Origin: Streptomyces sp. RKND-216
GTDB lineage: Bacteria; Actinomycetota; Actinomycetes; Streptomycetales; Streptomycetaceae
Length of the DNA stretch: 64,000 nucleotides
NCBI RefSeq assembly: GCF_004795255.1
Contig: NZ_SSBQ01000002.1
Coordinates: 2,623,501-2,687,500 of the forward strand
Direction: 5' to 3'
Made by a program: the position numbers and the translations under genes. This document shows positions 27,048-35,097 of this stretch, piece by piece. Each line of letters opens with the position of its first letter. Positions within the stretch are counted from its first letter, which is position 1. The notes under the pieces were generated by a model. The model worked only from the letters and a program-made list of their open reading frames with translations. It searched no databases and was not told where the DNA came from.

Positions 27048-28169
27048 GTGGGTGACGCCGTGGGTGAGGGCGGGCGGGACGCCCAACTGAAGCACACCGG
27101 TCTCCGCCCCGGCTGGACGACCGGCGCCTGCGCGACAGCTTCCGCCACGGCCGCGTACACGGCGCTGCTGACCGGCGAGTTCCCGGACCCGGTGCCCATC
27201 ACCCTCCCCAAAGGGCAGACCCCGTCGTTCGCCCTCGCCGTGGAGGAGGCCGGCGACGGATGGGCCACCGCCGGGGTGGTGAAGGACGCCGGCGACGACC
27301 CGGACGTCACGCACGGCGCGCTGGTCCGCGCCACCGTGCGGCCGCTGCCCGCCGGCTCCGGCGTCGTCTTCCGCGCCGGGCCCGGCGTCGGCACGGTCAC
27401 CCGGCCGGGCCTGCCGCTGGAGGTGGGCGAACCGGCGGTGAATCCCGTGCCGCGGCAGATGATGCGGGACCACGTGGCGCGGGTCGCGGCCGCGCACGGC
27501 GGCGGCGGGGACGTGGAGCTCACCCTGTCCGTCGACCACGGCGAGGAGATCGCCCGCTCGACGTGGAACCCGCGCCTGGGCATCCTCGGCGGCCTGTCCA
27601 TCCTCGGGACGACCGGGATCGTGGTGCCGTACTCGTGCTCCGCCTGGATCGACTCGATCCGGCGCGGGGTGGATGTCGCCCGCGCGGCCGGGCGTACCCA
27701 TCTCGCCGGGTGCACCGGCTCCACGTCGGAGCGGACCGCGGTCGCGGAGTACGGGCTGCCGGAGGACGCGCTGCTGGACATGGGCGACTTCGCGGGGGCG
27801 GTCCTGAAGTACGTGCGACGGCACCCGGTGGAGCGACTGACGGTCTGCGGCGGCTTCGCCAAGTTGTCGAAGCTGGCGGCGGGTCACCTGGACCTGCACT
27901 CGGCGCGTTCCCAGGTCGACAAGGGGTTCCTGGCGGCGCTGGCCCGCGAGGGCGGTGCCGGGGAGGCCCTGGCCGCCGAGGTGGCCTCGGCGAACACGGG
28001 CCTGGCGGCCCTGCAGCTGTGTGCGGCGGCGGGCGTTCGGCTGGGTGATCTGGTCGCGGTCGCGGCGCGTGATCAGGCTCTGCAGGTGCTGCGCGGCGCG
28101 CCGGTGGCGGTGGACGTGGTGTGCATCGACCGGGCCGGCACGGTAGTGGGCCGCAGCGCGGTCCGCTGA
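27048..28169 (+). CDS. cbiD: CbiD, (cobalt-)precorrin-5B C1-methyltransferase
   Basis: 373 residues from GTG 27048. Family sequence: LRPGWTTGACATASATAA near the start, then NPVPRQMM, LGILGGLSILGTTGIVVPYS, AGCTGSTSE and CGGFAKLSKLAAGHLDLHS. CbiD is the C1 methylase of the cobalt-early (anaerobic) pathway; aerobic pathways in Proteobacteria use the unrelated CobF. Here it sits among aerobic-type genes and no CobF is present, so it presumably methylates the metal-free intermediate. The first 15 residues are variable, and a start a few codons later is possible. Confidence 0.93.
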   Translation: MGDAVGEGGRDAQLKHTGLRPGWTTGACATASATAAYTALLTGEFPDPVPITLPKGQTPSFALAVEEAGDGWATAGVVKDAGDDPDVTHGALVRATVRPLPAGSGVVFRAGPGVGTVTRPGLPLEVGEPAVNPVPRQMMRDHVARVAAAHGGGGDVELTLSVDHGEEIARSTWNPRLGILGGLSILGTTGIVVPYSCSAWIDSIRRGVDVARAAGRTHLAGCTGSTSERTAVAEYGLPEDALLDMGDFAGAVLKYVRRHPVERLTVCGGFAKLSKLAAGHLDLHSARSQVDKGFLAALAREGGAGEALAAEVASANTGLAALQLCAAAGVRLGDLVAVAARDQALQVLRGAPVAVDVVCIDRAGTVVGRSAVR

Positions 28170-28264
28170 GCCGCTGGGCGATGCGCTGGCCGCTGCTGGG
28201 CAATCCGCCGAGAGTCCGGGCGGTCCGCCGCGCGTCCGGTGCGATCCTGGCCCCGCGCACAGCG

Positions 28265-28298
28265 GCGTGGCCGCCCGGGGAGCCCCGGACGGCCACGC
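28265..28298 (+). terminator. Terminator after cbiD
   Basis: Stem GCGTGGCCG/CGGCCACGC encloses a second CCGGGG/CCCCGG pairing. It lies between the convergent cbiD and the small secreted protein gene and could serve both. Confidence 0.75.
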
Positions 28299-28335
28299 AT
28301 GCTGAGGACGACCGCTCAACCGCAGTCGGCTCGTG

Positions 28336-28533
28336 TCAGTCGCCGAAGTCGATGCAGACCGGCCCGGCGAAGGAGGTGTTGATGCCCTCCTCCTGCTCCA
28401 GCCACTGGTTGCAGGCCACGGTGACCTCGACCTCTTCCGGGCCGCCGTTCGCGCAGGCGGCGGCGGTGCCGGCACCGGCGAACAGAGCGGTGGCGGCGAG
28501 GGCCGCAGCAGCGGCAACGGTACGAACGGACAT
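28336..28533 (-). CDS. Small secreted Cys-containing protein
   Basis: 65 residues. A clear signal peptide (MSVRTV, then an Ala-rich core, cleavage probably after GTAAA) is followed by a mature part of about 37 residues with three Cys, acidic (GPEEVEVTV, EQEEGINTS) and ending CIDFGD. A strong ribosome site AAGGAGG lies 7 bases before ATG 28533. It is not a chaplin: the conserved chaplin core is missing. I do not recognise a function. Its place between cbiD and cobM is unexpected for a corrinoid operon, although its own promoter region (28534-28629) suggests independent expression. Confidence 0.75.
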   Translation of the reverse strand: MSVRTVAAAAALAATALFAGAGTAAACANGGPEEVEVTVACNQWLEQEEGINTSFAGPVCIDFGD

Positions 28534-28629
28534 CAGAACCTCCTTGTACGGGCGAAGCGGAATGTCTTCGCACGAACATTCACGCAGCCCGCAGAAGTCG
28601 TTGCCCGTTTTGCGCCTCCGGACGGGTCA

Positions 28630-29448
28630 TCAGCCGGCATCCATCCGTGGTGGCGGCCCGTCAGCACCGGCCTCCGGCCCTCCCGCACCGCCCTCCGGCG
28701 CCCTCGCGTGCCGCGCGCGAGCGGGTGAATACAGGTGGCTGTCACGGAAGTTCTCCGCGGCCAGGGTGCGGCCGACGAGGATGACGGCGGTGCGGCGCAC
28801 CCCGGCCTCCCTCACCTGGTCCGCGATGTCGGCGAGGGTGCCGCGCAGGATCACCTCGTCCGGGCGGCTGGCCAGGGCGACCACGGCGGCAGGGCAGTCC
28901 GCGCCGTAGTGCGGCAGCAGCTCCTCCACCACGCGGTCGGCGTACGCCGCTGCGAGGTGGAGCACCAGCAGTGCGCCGCTGCGGCCGAGTGTCGCCAGGT
29001 CCTCTCCCTCCGGCATGGCGGTGGCCCGCTGCGCGACACGGGTGAGGATCACGGTCTGACCGACCGTCGGCACCGTCAGCTCCTGCCGCAGCGCCGCGGC
29101 CGCCGCGGCGAAAGCGGGCACACCGGGCACCACCTCGTAGGGCACGCCCGCCGCGTCCAGGCGGCGCATCTGTTCCGCGACGGCGCTGAACACGGACGGG
29201 TCACCCGAGTGGAGGCGTGCCACGTCGTGTCCGGCCTCGTGCGCGCGGACGAACTCCGCCGTGATCTCGTCCAAGTCGAGCTGCGCGGTGTCCACCAGCC
29301 GGGCGTGCGGCGGGCACTCGTCGAGCAGCTCGCGCGGCACCAGACTGCCGGCGTACAGGCAGACGTCGCAGGCGGCGAGGGTAAGGGCGCCGCGCAGCGT
29401 GATCAGGTCGGCGGCGCCGGGACCGGCGCCGATGAAGTGGACGGTCAA
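28630..29448 (-). CDS. cobM: CobM, precorrin-4 C11-methyltransferase
   Basis: 272 residues from TTG 29448. SAM-dependent tetrapyrrole methylase: MTVHFIGAGPGAADLITLRG, then CLYAGSLVP, ARLHSGDPSVFSAVAEQM, YEVVPGVPAFAAAAAALRQEL and a C-terminal VGRTLAAENFRDSHLYSP. It methylates C11 of precorrin-4. The TTG shares bases with the cobL stop (TTGA); no other start codon fits the conserved N terminus, so the rare start is well supported. The last 25 residues are Gly/Pro/Ala-rich. Confidence 0.93.
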   Translation of the reverse strand: MTVHFIGAGPGAADLITLRGALTLAACDVCLYAGSLVPRELLDECPPHARLVDTAQLDLDEITAEFVRAHEAGHDVARLHSGDPSVFSAVAEQMRRLDAAGVPYEVVPGVPAFAAAAAALRQELTVPTVGQTVILTRVAQRATAMPEGEDLATLGRSGALLVLHLAAAYADRVVEELLPHYGADCPAAVVALASRPDEVILRGTLADIADQVREAGVRRTAVILVGRTLAAENFRDSHLYSPARARHARAPEGGAGGPEAGADGPPPRMDAG

Positions 29449-30683
29449 CTCTGCGCTCCGGAGGGGGAGTCGGCCGTGAGCGGCTTGCGTACCGCCCACT
29501 GGGTGACGGGCATGGCCTGCCGCCAGCCGGTGAACGAGCCCACCGGGACGGCGTGCGCGACCGCGAGCCGCACCAGTTCCCCGCCGTGCCGGCGGCGGCG
29601 CTCGGCGAGCAGAGCCTCGGACTCGAGGGTGACGGTGTTGGCGACGAGACGGCCGCCGGGCGGCAGGGCGTCCCAGCAGGCGTCGAGCAGCCCGGGTGCG
29701 GTCAGCCCGCCGCCGACGAACACCGCGTCCGGCGTGGGCAGTCCGGCCAGCGTCTCCGGCGCGGCGCCGGACACCACCCGCAGGGCGGGGACGCCGAGCG
29801 TGTGCGCGTTGCGGGTGATGCGCTCGGCCCGCAGCGGGTCGCGCTCCACAGCGACGGCACGGCAGGACGGGTGGGCGCGCATCCACTCCACCCCGACGGA
29901 ACCGGAACCTCCGCCCACGTCCCACAGCAGTTCGCCCGGGGCGGGTGCCAGTGCGGCCAGCGTCGCGGCGCGGACGTGGCGTTTCGTCAGCTGGCCGTCG
30001 TGCTCGTACGCCTCGTCGGGGAGACCGGGCACCGCACCGAGCGGCAACGCACCGGGCGCGCGGCGGCACTCCACGGCGACGACGTTCAGCGGGTCGCCGG
30101 GCGGGTGCGGCCAGTCGTCCGCGGTGCCGTCGCGGACGGCCTCACCGGCGCCGCCGAGCTGCTCCAGCACGCGCACCCGGCTGGGACCGTAGCCGCGCTC
30201 CCGCAGCAGCGCCGCGACCTCGACGGGGGTGCCGGCCCCCGAGCCGAGCACGAGCAGGCGGCGTCCGGGGTGCAGGGCGACGGCCAGCCGTGCGAGGGGC
30301 CGGCCCACGGCGCTCACCACTTCGGTGTCCTCCAGGGGCCAGCCGAGCCGCGCGCACGCGTATGACACCGACGACGGGTGCGGCAGCACCCGCAGCCCGC
30401 CCGGTCCGGCCTCCTCGGCCAGCGCCCGGCCGACGCCGTAGTGGAAGGGGTCGCCGCTGGCCAGCACGGCGAGCCGGCGCCCGGCGTACGCAGCGAGCAG
30501 CCGCGGCACCGCGCGCCGCAACGGCGACGGCCACGCCACCCGTTCGCCGCGGCACTCCGCGGGCAGCAACTCCAGTTGGCGCCCGCCGCCGAGGACCGCC
30601 TCGGCCTCCCGGAGCGCCGTCCGCGACGCCTCGGGCAACCCGCCCCACCCGTCGGCCCCGATTCCGACGACGGTCACACCCAC
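29445..30683 (-). CDS. cobL: CobL, precorrin-6Y C5,15-methyltransferase (decarboxylating)
   Basis: 412 residues, the full-length fused form. The N-terminal CobE-type methylase (about 1-200: VTVVGIGADGWGGL, VLASGDPFHYGVGRAL, PHPSSVSYACARLGWPLED) methylates C5. The C-terminal CbiT-type domain (about 215-400), with the SAM loop LLWDVGGGSGSVGVEWM, methylates C15 and decarboxylates. GTG 30683 follows GGGAGAG; GTG 30677 is an alternative. It is the first gene of a cobL-cobM transcript, and no B12 box is visible upstream. Confidence 0.94.
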   Translation of the reverse strand: MGVTVVGIGADGWGGLPEASRTALREAEAVLGGGRQLELLPAECRGERVAWPSPLRRAVPRLLAAYAGRRLAVLASGDPFHYGVGRALAEEAGPGGLRVLPHPSSVSYACARLGWPLEDTEVVSAVGRPLARLAVALHPGRRLLVLGSGAGTPVEVAALLRERGYGPSRVRVLEQLGGAGEAVRDGTADDWPHPPGDPLNVVAVECRRAPGALPLGAVPGLPDEAYEHDGQLTKRHVRAATLAALAPAPGELLWDVGGGSGSVGVEWMRAHPSCRAVAVERDPLRAERITRNAHTLGVPALRVVSGAAPETLAGLPTPDAVFVGGGLTAPGLLDACWDALPPGGRLVANTVTLESEALLAERRRRHGGELVRLAVAHAVPVGSFTGWRQAMPVTQWAVRKPLTADSPSGAQS

Positions 30684-31138
30684 GGACAGCTCTCCCGCCG
30701 ACGACCAGCCACGACGGCCGACTCTAGCCCCGCCCGCCTCCCGCGCCCCACCCCTGTGGCCGGTCTCACCCGCGGGCCGGGATCGGCACGCTCAATGGTC
30801 ACACCAGTCGGTGGTTCCGTCGGCCCCTGCCCATGCTCAGGCGTTCCAGACCTCGGCCACCCGCGACGCGTGGGGGCGGCTTCCGCGCGACCTGCCCGGG
30901 CGGCGCCGGCGCGCAGCGCGGGGTCGAGCAGATTCCGCCCGTACGCCCGGCGTGCCTGCGGGCCGGGCACGAGCAACGCGACCTGCGTGCCCGCGCCGGA
31001 CAGCACGTCGACCTGCCGCGCCGCCGGGTTAGGGACATCCCTTCGACACCTCGCCTGTGTCGCCGCGCCGCGTGCGCACGCCCCGGGCGGCACACGCCCC
31101 GACTCGCACCCTCCCTGCGCGACGGAGATCATGGGGCC
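30684..31138. promoter_or_regulatory. Divergent intergenic region, cobL / HhH-GPD gene
   Basis: 455 bases between divergent starts. I looked for a second cobalamin riboswitch on the cobL strand and found neither a B12 box nor the CCCGCCACTG motif. No reading frame has convincing protein-like composition. It must hold the cobL promoter, but I cannot place it. Confidence 0.4.
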
Positions 31139-31735
31139 ATGGACCACCACACCGTGCATCTCGCCCAGGACCCCGACGCCGACGCGCTGCTCTCCCGCAG
31201 TCCGCTGGCCGCCCTCGTCGGGCTGCTGCTGGACCAGCAGGTGCCGATGGAGTGGGCCTTCAAGGGACCCTGGACCATCGCGCAACGCCTGGGCGACGAC
31301 GACCTGGACGCCCACCGCATCGCCGCCCACGACCCGGACGCGTTCGCCGCGCTGCTCTCCGAGAAGCCGGCCGTGCACCGCTATCCCGGCTCGATGGCCA
31401 AGCGGGTGCAGCAACTCTGCGCCTACCTGGTCGAGCACTACGACGGCGACGCGGAGTCCGTGTGGTCCGGCGCGGGCAGCGGCGCCGAACTGTTCAAGCG
31501 CCTCAAGGCGCTGCCGGGCTACGGCGAGCAGAAGGCGCGGATCTGCGTCGCGCTGCTGGGCAAGCGGTACGGCGTCACCCCGGAGGGCTGGCGCGAGGCG
31601 GCCGGCGCGTACGGCGAGGAGCACTCCTACCGCTCCGTCGCCGACGTCACCGGCCCCGAGTCCCTCGACCGTGTCCGCGCCACCAAGCAGGAGGTCAAAG
31701 CCGCCGCCAAGGCCGCCCGGGCGAAGGACTCCTGA
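31139..31735 (+). CDS. HhH-GPD-type base-excision DNA repair protein
   Basis: 198 residues. Helix-hairpin-helix/GPD glycosylase fold: ALVGLLLDQQVPMEWAFKGPWTIAQRL near the start and the HhH stretch LKALPGYGEQKARICVALLGKRYGV (about 123-147). The usual Gly-Pro-Asp catalytic Asp region is not obvious, as in other members of this actinobacterial subfamily, so the glycosylase activity is inferred. The C terminus is Lys/Ala-rich, perhaps for DNA contact. ATG 31139 was chosen as the first ATG ahead of the conserved sequence. Confidence 0.82.
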   Translation: MDHHTVHLAQDPDADALLSRSPLAALVGLLLDQQVPMEWAFKGPWTIAQRLGDDDLDAHRIAAHDPDAFAALLSEKPAVHRYPGSMAKRVQQLCAYLVEHYDGDAESVWSGAGSGAELFKRLKALPGYGEQKARICVALLGKRYGVTPEGWREAAGAYGEEHSYRSVADVTGPESLDRVRATKQEVKAAAKAARAKDS

Positions 31736-31744
31736 CGCGGGCGA

Positions 31745-32313
31745 TCAGCCCTTGACCGCAGCGGAAGCAGCCAGGCGTCCACGCCCCGCGCGGCGAACCG
31801 GTCCCCGACACCTGCCCGGATCCGGGCCATCGAATGGCGGATGGCCGTGGCCCGCTCGTCGCCCACCTTCGCTGCAGCCGTCCCGGGCGTCCCGGGCGCA
31901 CAACTCCCAGGCGGCGCCCCGGAGGTCCCACAGTTCCCCCCACGTCCGTCGCGGCGACCGTGTGGCCGGCTTGGCGTCAGCGCCGCCGCGCTGCGCCCGA
32001 GCGCGGCGGCGATCTCCGGATCCAGGCAGCCTTCCGCGTACAGCCGGTCGGGGATTCCGATGCGCAGACCTCCCGTGCCGGCAGCCGGCCGGCCCAGCCC
32101 CAGGGCGGCCCAGGCGAACTCCAGGTCGTCCGCCGTACGCGCCACCCAGCCGGGTGCGTCCGTGCCCGGGCTCAGCTGGAAGACACCGCGCAGGGCGGCG
32201 GGGTCCCGCTCCCCCCGACCGGTGGCCGGGGACCGCCGCGCACGGCCGGACGCCCGTCGACCGGACTCCCCCGCGTCGGAGCCGATGGTAAGCGGCTGTC
32301 GACGCTGCGTCAC
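31745..32313 (-). pseudogene. Amidase-signature enzyme relic
   Basis: On the minus strand the sequence LTIGSDAGES (cf. the amidase GSDTGGS) is followed by RDPAALRGVFQLSPGTDAPGWVARTADDLEFAWAAL and RIGIPDRLYAEGCLDPEIAAAL, typical of amidase-signature hydrolases. It then needs two frame changes to go on (TWGELWDLRGAAWELCARDA in one frame, RATAIRHSMARIRAG in another). The N-terminal catalytic Lys-Ser-Ser region is missing. It is a truncated, frameshifted remnant of about a third to a half of a normal gene. Confidence 0.7.
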
Positions 32314-32429
32314 CCCCGTGCAGTAGCAGCGGTCGCGGCGCGGAGCGGTGTGCTCTCGACTGGAGGGGAACGGCCGTCTGCGGCAGGCGTACGGCGGCCC
32401 GCACGTGCAGCCAAGGAGGCCCCTCCGCC

Positions 32430-32672
32430 ATGACCGCAGCCGGCGGGCTCGCTCTGATCATCATCGGCGCGATCCTGAAGTACGCCATCACCTGGAACCC
32501 GGAGGGCATCGACCTGCAGATCCTCGGGACGATCCTCATCTGGGGCGGTGCCGCCGGTCTGCTCATCGGCCTGTTCCTCACCTGGACGAAGCGGCGGCAC
32601 GACGGGGACCGCAATCCGCCGTACAACCCGCCGCCGGACGACCGCTACTACGACGACCCGAACCGCTGGTGA
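32430..32672 (+). CDS. Small DUF6458-like two-helix membrane protein
   Basis: 80 residues. Two hydrophobic helices (about 5-20 and 32-50: LALIIIGAILKYAI and LGTILIWGGAAGLLIGLFL) precede a Pro/Tyr/Asp-rich tail ending PDDRYYDDPNRW. The WNPEGIDLQILG link between helices is typical of this small actinobacterial family. Function unknown. AAGGAGG lies about 10 bases before ATG 32430. Confidence 0.8.
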   Translation: MTAAGGLALIIIGAILKYAITWNPEGIDLQILGTILIWGGAAGLLIGLFLTWTKRRHDGDRNPPYNPPPDDRYYDDPNRW

Positions 32673-32826
32673 GGTCCCGGCCCGCGCGGAAAGGGAGCCG
32701 GGCAAAGCGAACATTCCGGCATCGCACCGGTGTTGGGGGGCAGGGCCGGGGAAGCGGATGTGTGCCGCAGGCGTTCCCACCTCACGTCGAACAGCCCGGT
32801 TCGCCGCCCACGAAAGGACCCTGGCT

Positions 32827-34434
32827 GTGCACGTATCGCAATCCCTCAGACGCCGAGGTGTCGCGGCACTCGCCGCCGCGGCGCTCGCCGCACCCCTGAT
32901 GCTGGCCTCTTCCACCGGTGCCAGCGCCTCGCCCGACCCGGCGAAGAAGGGGGAACAGCTCGCACGGAAGCTCGTGAAGCGGGCCGAGGCGGACGACGCC
33001 AAGTGGCACCTGCGGGTCTTCCAGGCCCTCGCGGACATCAGCGACGGCAACCGCGCGGCCGGTTCGCAGGGTCACGACCTGTCCGCCTGGTATGTGGGGA
33101 CGCTGCTGCGCGGCGCCGGCTACGACGTGACGTACCAGGAGTTCGAGTTCACCTACGTGGAGACGCTCGCCGAGAAGCTGCACGTGGTGTCGCCGGACGC
33201 CCGCGAGGTACCCGTCCGGCTCATGACGTACACCCAGAGCACGCCGGAGGGCGGCCTGGAAGCCCCGGTGGCGGCGGTTCCGGAGGACGACAGCACCGGC
33301 TGCGAGGCCGCGGACTTCGCCGGCGGCGACTACACCGGGAATATCGCTCTGATCCAGCGCGGCGCCTGCACGTTCGCGCAGAAGCAGCAGAACGCCGCGG
33401 ACGCGGGCGCGGTCGGCGCCATCGTCTACAACAACACCGAAGGCGAGCTGAACGGCACGCTCGGCGGCCCGGACGCGGCCCGCATCCCGACCGGCGGCGT
33501 CAGCCAGGCGGACGGCCGGGCGCTGGCGGCAGCCGCCGCGGACGGCAAGGTCGTGGTGAACCTGGAGGTGCGCGAACTCCAGGAGGAGCGCACCACCTCC
33601 AACGTGCTCGCCGAGACCCGTGGCGGCGACGCGGCGAACACGGTGATGCTCGGCGCCCACCTGGACGGCGTGTCCGAGGGCCCCGGCATCAACGACAACG
33701 GCTCCGGCACGGCCGGTCTGCTGGAGGCGGCGCTGGAACTGGCCCGCGCCGACCGGCACGGCAAGCATGAGAACAAGGTGCGGTTCGCGTTCTGGTCGGC
33801 GGAGGAGCTGGGCCTGATCGGCTCCGAGCACTACGTCGCCGAACTGTCCGAGGCACAGCGCGAGGAGATCGCGCTCTACCTCAACTTCGACATGATCGCG
33901 TCCCCGAACTACGGCCTGTTCGTCTACGACGGCGACGACTCGGACGGGGTCGGCGCGGGCCCGGGCCCGGCGGGTTCCGCCGAGATCGAGGCGGGCATCA
34001 ACGGCTTCATGGACCGGGCCGGGTATGCGCCGCGCGGTACCGACTTCACCGGCCGCAGCGACTACGGCCCCTTCATCGCGGTCGACATCCCCTCCGGTGG
34101 CACCTTCACGGGAGCGGAGGGCGTCAAGACCCCGGAGCAGGCCGAACTGTGGGGCGGCGAGGCGGGCGTCGCGTACGACCCGTGCTACCACGCGGCGTGC
34201 GACGACCTGGACAACATCAGCATGGCGGCCTTCGACGCCAACGTGAACGTCATCGCGCACGCGGTCGGCACCTACGCCTGGGACACCAGCCCCGTGGACG
34301 CCGCCGTGGCGAAGGGCGCGAAGGAGGCGAAGTCGAAGTCGAAGTCGCTGACGTCCCCTTCGCCGGAGAACGGCGCCGAGGGCGAGCACATCCACGGCGG
34401 CGCCCACGCCGGCTGCGGCGAGGTCACGGAGTAA
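32827..34434 (+). CDS. Secreted M28 zinc aminopeptidase with PA domain
   Basis: 535 residues from GTG 32827 (AAAGGA upstream). The signal peptide has an RRR n-region and a hydrophobic core, with cleavage near GASAS. A protease-associated domain lies at about 140-225 (GNIALIQRGACTFAQKQQNAADAGAVGAIVYNN). The M28 zinc site reads LGAHLDG (His about 277), GINDNGSG (Asp about 288), SAEELG (Glu pair about 325), NFDMI (Asp about 354) and CYHAACDD (His about 454). It resembles the S. griseus-type leucine aminopeptidase and should remove N-terminal residues from peptides outside the cell. The final 50 residues are Lys/Ser- then Gly/His-rich, perhaps a processed tail. Confidence 0.92.
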   Translation: MHVSQSLRRRGVAALAAAALAAPLMLASSTGASASPDPAKKGEQLARKLVKRAEADDAKWHLRVFQALADISDGNRAAGSQGHDLSAWYVGTLLRGAGYDVTYQEFEFTYVETLAEKLHVVSPDAREVPVRLMTYTQSTPEGGLEAPVAAVPEDDSTGCEAADFAGGDYTGNIALIQRGACTFAQKQQNAADAGAVGAIVYNNTEGELNGTLGGPDAARIPTGGVSQADGRALAAAAADGKVVVNLEVRELQEERTTSNVLAETRGGDAANTVMLGAHLDGVSEGPGINDNGSGTAGLLEAALELARADRHGKHENKVRFAFWSAEELGLIGSEHYVAELSEAQREEIALYLNFDMIASPNYGLFVYDGDDSDGVGAGPGPAGSAEIEAGINGFMDRAGYAPRGTDFTGRSDYGPFIAVDIPSGGTFTGAEGVKTPEQAELWGGEAGVAYDPCYHAACDDLDNISMAAFDANVNVIAHAVGTYAWDTSPVDAAVAKGAKEAKSKSKSLTSPSPENGAEGEHIHGGAHAGCGEVTE

Positions 34435-34472
34435 CGGACCGGGGAGACCGGACGGGCCACCGGCCCGGAACG

Positions 34473-34507
34473 GCGCGCGGCGCGGGCGCACAGCCCGCGC
34501 CGCGCGC
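34473..34507 (+). terminator. Terminator after the aminopeptidase gene
   Basis: A 15-bp perfect GC-only stem (34473-34487 with 34493-34507) with a five-base loop, 38 bases after the stop codon. Confidence 0.75.
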
Positions 34508-34607
34508 GCGTTCACGCCTACCGCACGCCCCCGCGCGCGCGATCTTCTTGCACCTCGCCCGCGCACCGAGGCTGCGTACGACGGTGGTCGCCCGGTAGGC
34601 TTTCCGT

Positions 34608-34904
34608 GTGATCTTCAAGCGAATCGGAAACGGGCGGCCGTACCCGGACCACGGCCGGGAAAGCACCCGCCAGTGGGCGGACGTCGCCCCACGTCCGGTG
34701 CGCCTGGACCAGCTCGTCACGACCAAGGGTCAGCTCGACCTGGAGACTCTGCTCGCCGAGGACTCCACCTTCTACGGCGACCTGTTCGCCCACGTCGTGA
34801 AGTGGCAGGGCGACCTGTACCTCGAGGACGGCCTGCACCGCGCCGTGCGCGCCGCACTCCAGCAGCGGCAGATCCTGCACGCGCGCGTCCTCGAACTCGA
34901 CTGA
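34608..34904 (+). CDS. VapB-like antitoxin-family protein, no toxin neighbour
   Basis: 98 residues from GTG 34608. It is the small conserved Streptomyces protein usually labelled VapB-family antitoxin: MIFKRIGNGRPYPDH, APRPVRLDQLVTTKGQLDLETLLAEDSTFYGDLFAHVVKWQGDLYLEDGLHRAVRAALQQ. No PIN-domain (VapC) or other toxin gene is adjacent; the next genes encode a LytR_C protein and upp. The middle (VVKWQGDLYLEDGLHR) recalls ParB/Srx-like nucleotide-binding folds, so the antitoxin label may be wrong. Sequence conservation of the locus argues for a housekeeping role. Confidence 0.75.
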   Translation: MIFKRIGNGRPYPDHGRESTRQWADVAPRPVRLDQLVTTKGQLDLETLLAEDSTFYGDLFAHVVKWQGDLYLEDGLHRAVRAALQQRQILHARVLELD

Positions 34905-34996
34905 GCCCGCCTGCGTGACGGCTCTGTGAGAGCTCCACCGCCGCCTCACGGCGAGCTGCACCGCACGGCGCCACCCGTCCGGGTCAACAGCGACGA

Positions 34997-35032
34997 CGGC
35001 CGTACGAGCGGTTGTACTGCGCCGTACGGCCG
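34997..35032. promoter_or_regulatory. 10-bp inverted repeat upstream of the LytR_C gene
   Basis: CGGCCGTACG (34997-35006) is repeated inverted as CGTACGGCCG (35023-35032) with a 16-base spacer. It could be the terminator of the VapB-like gene or an operator for the gene at 35098; the long spacer and low loop GC make a terminator less convincing. Confidence 0.45.
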
Positions 35033-35097
35033 ATTCGTTACGGCACACCGTTGATCATCCAATAGGCAATGCACCCGGCGCGCACTACCCTGCGCTC

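Noticed and set aside
28336..28533. Calling the small secreted protein a chaplin
   Set aside because: It has a signal peptide and Cys residues but not the conserved hydrophobic chaplin domain.
30684..31138. A second cobalamin riboswitch before cobL
   Set aside because: No B12 box or CCCGCCACTG motif on either strand of this interval.
34608..34904. Calling a complete toxin-antitoxin system
   Set aside because: No toxin gene is next to the VapB-like gene.
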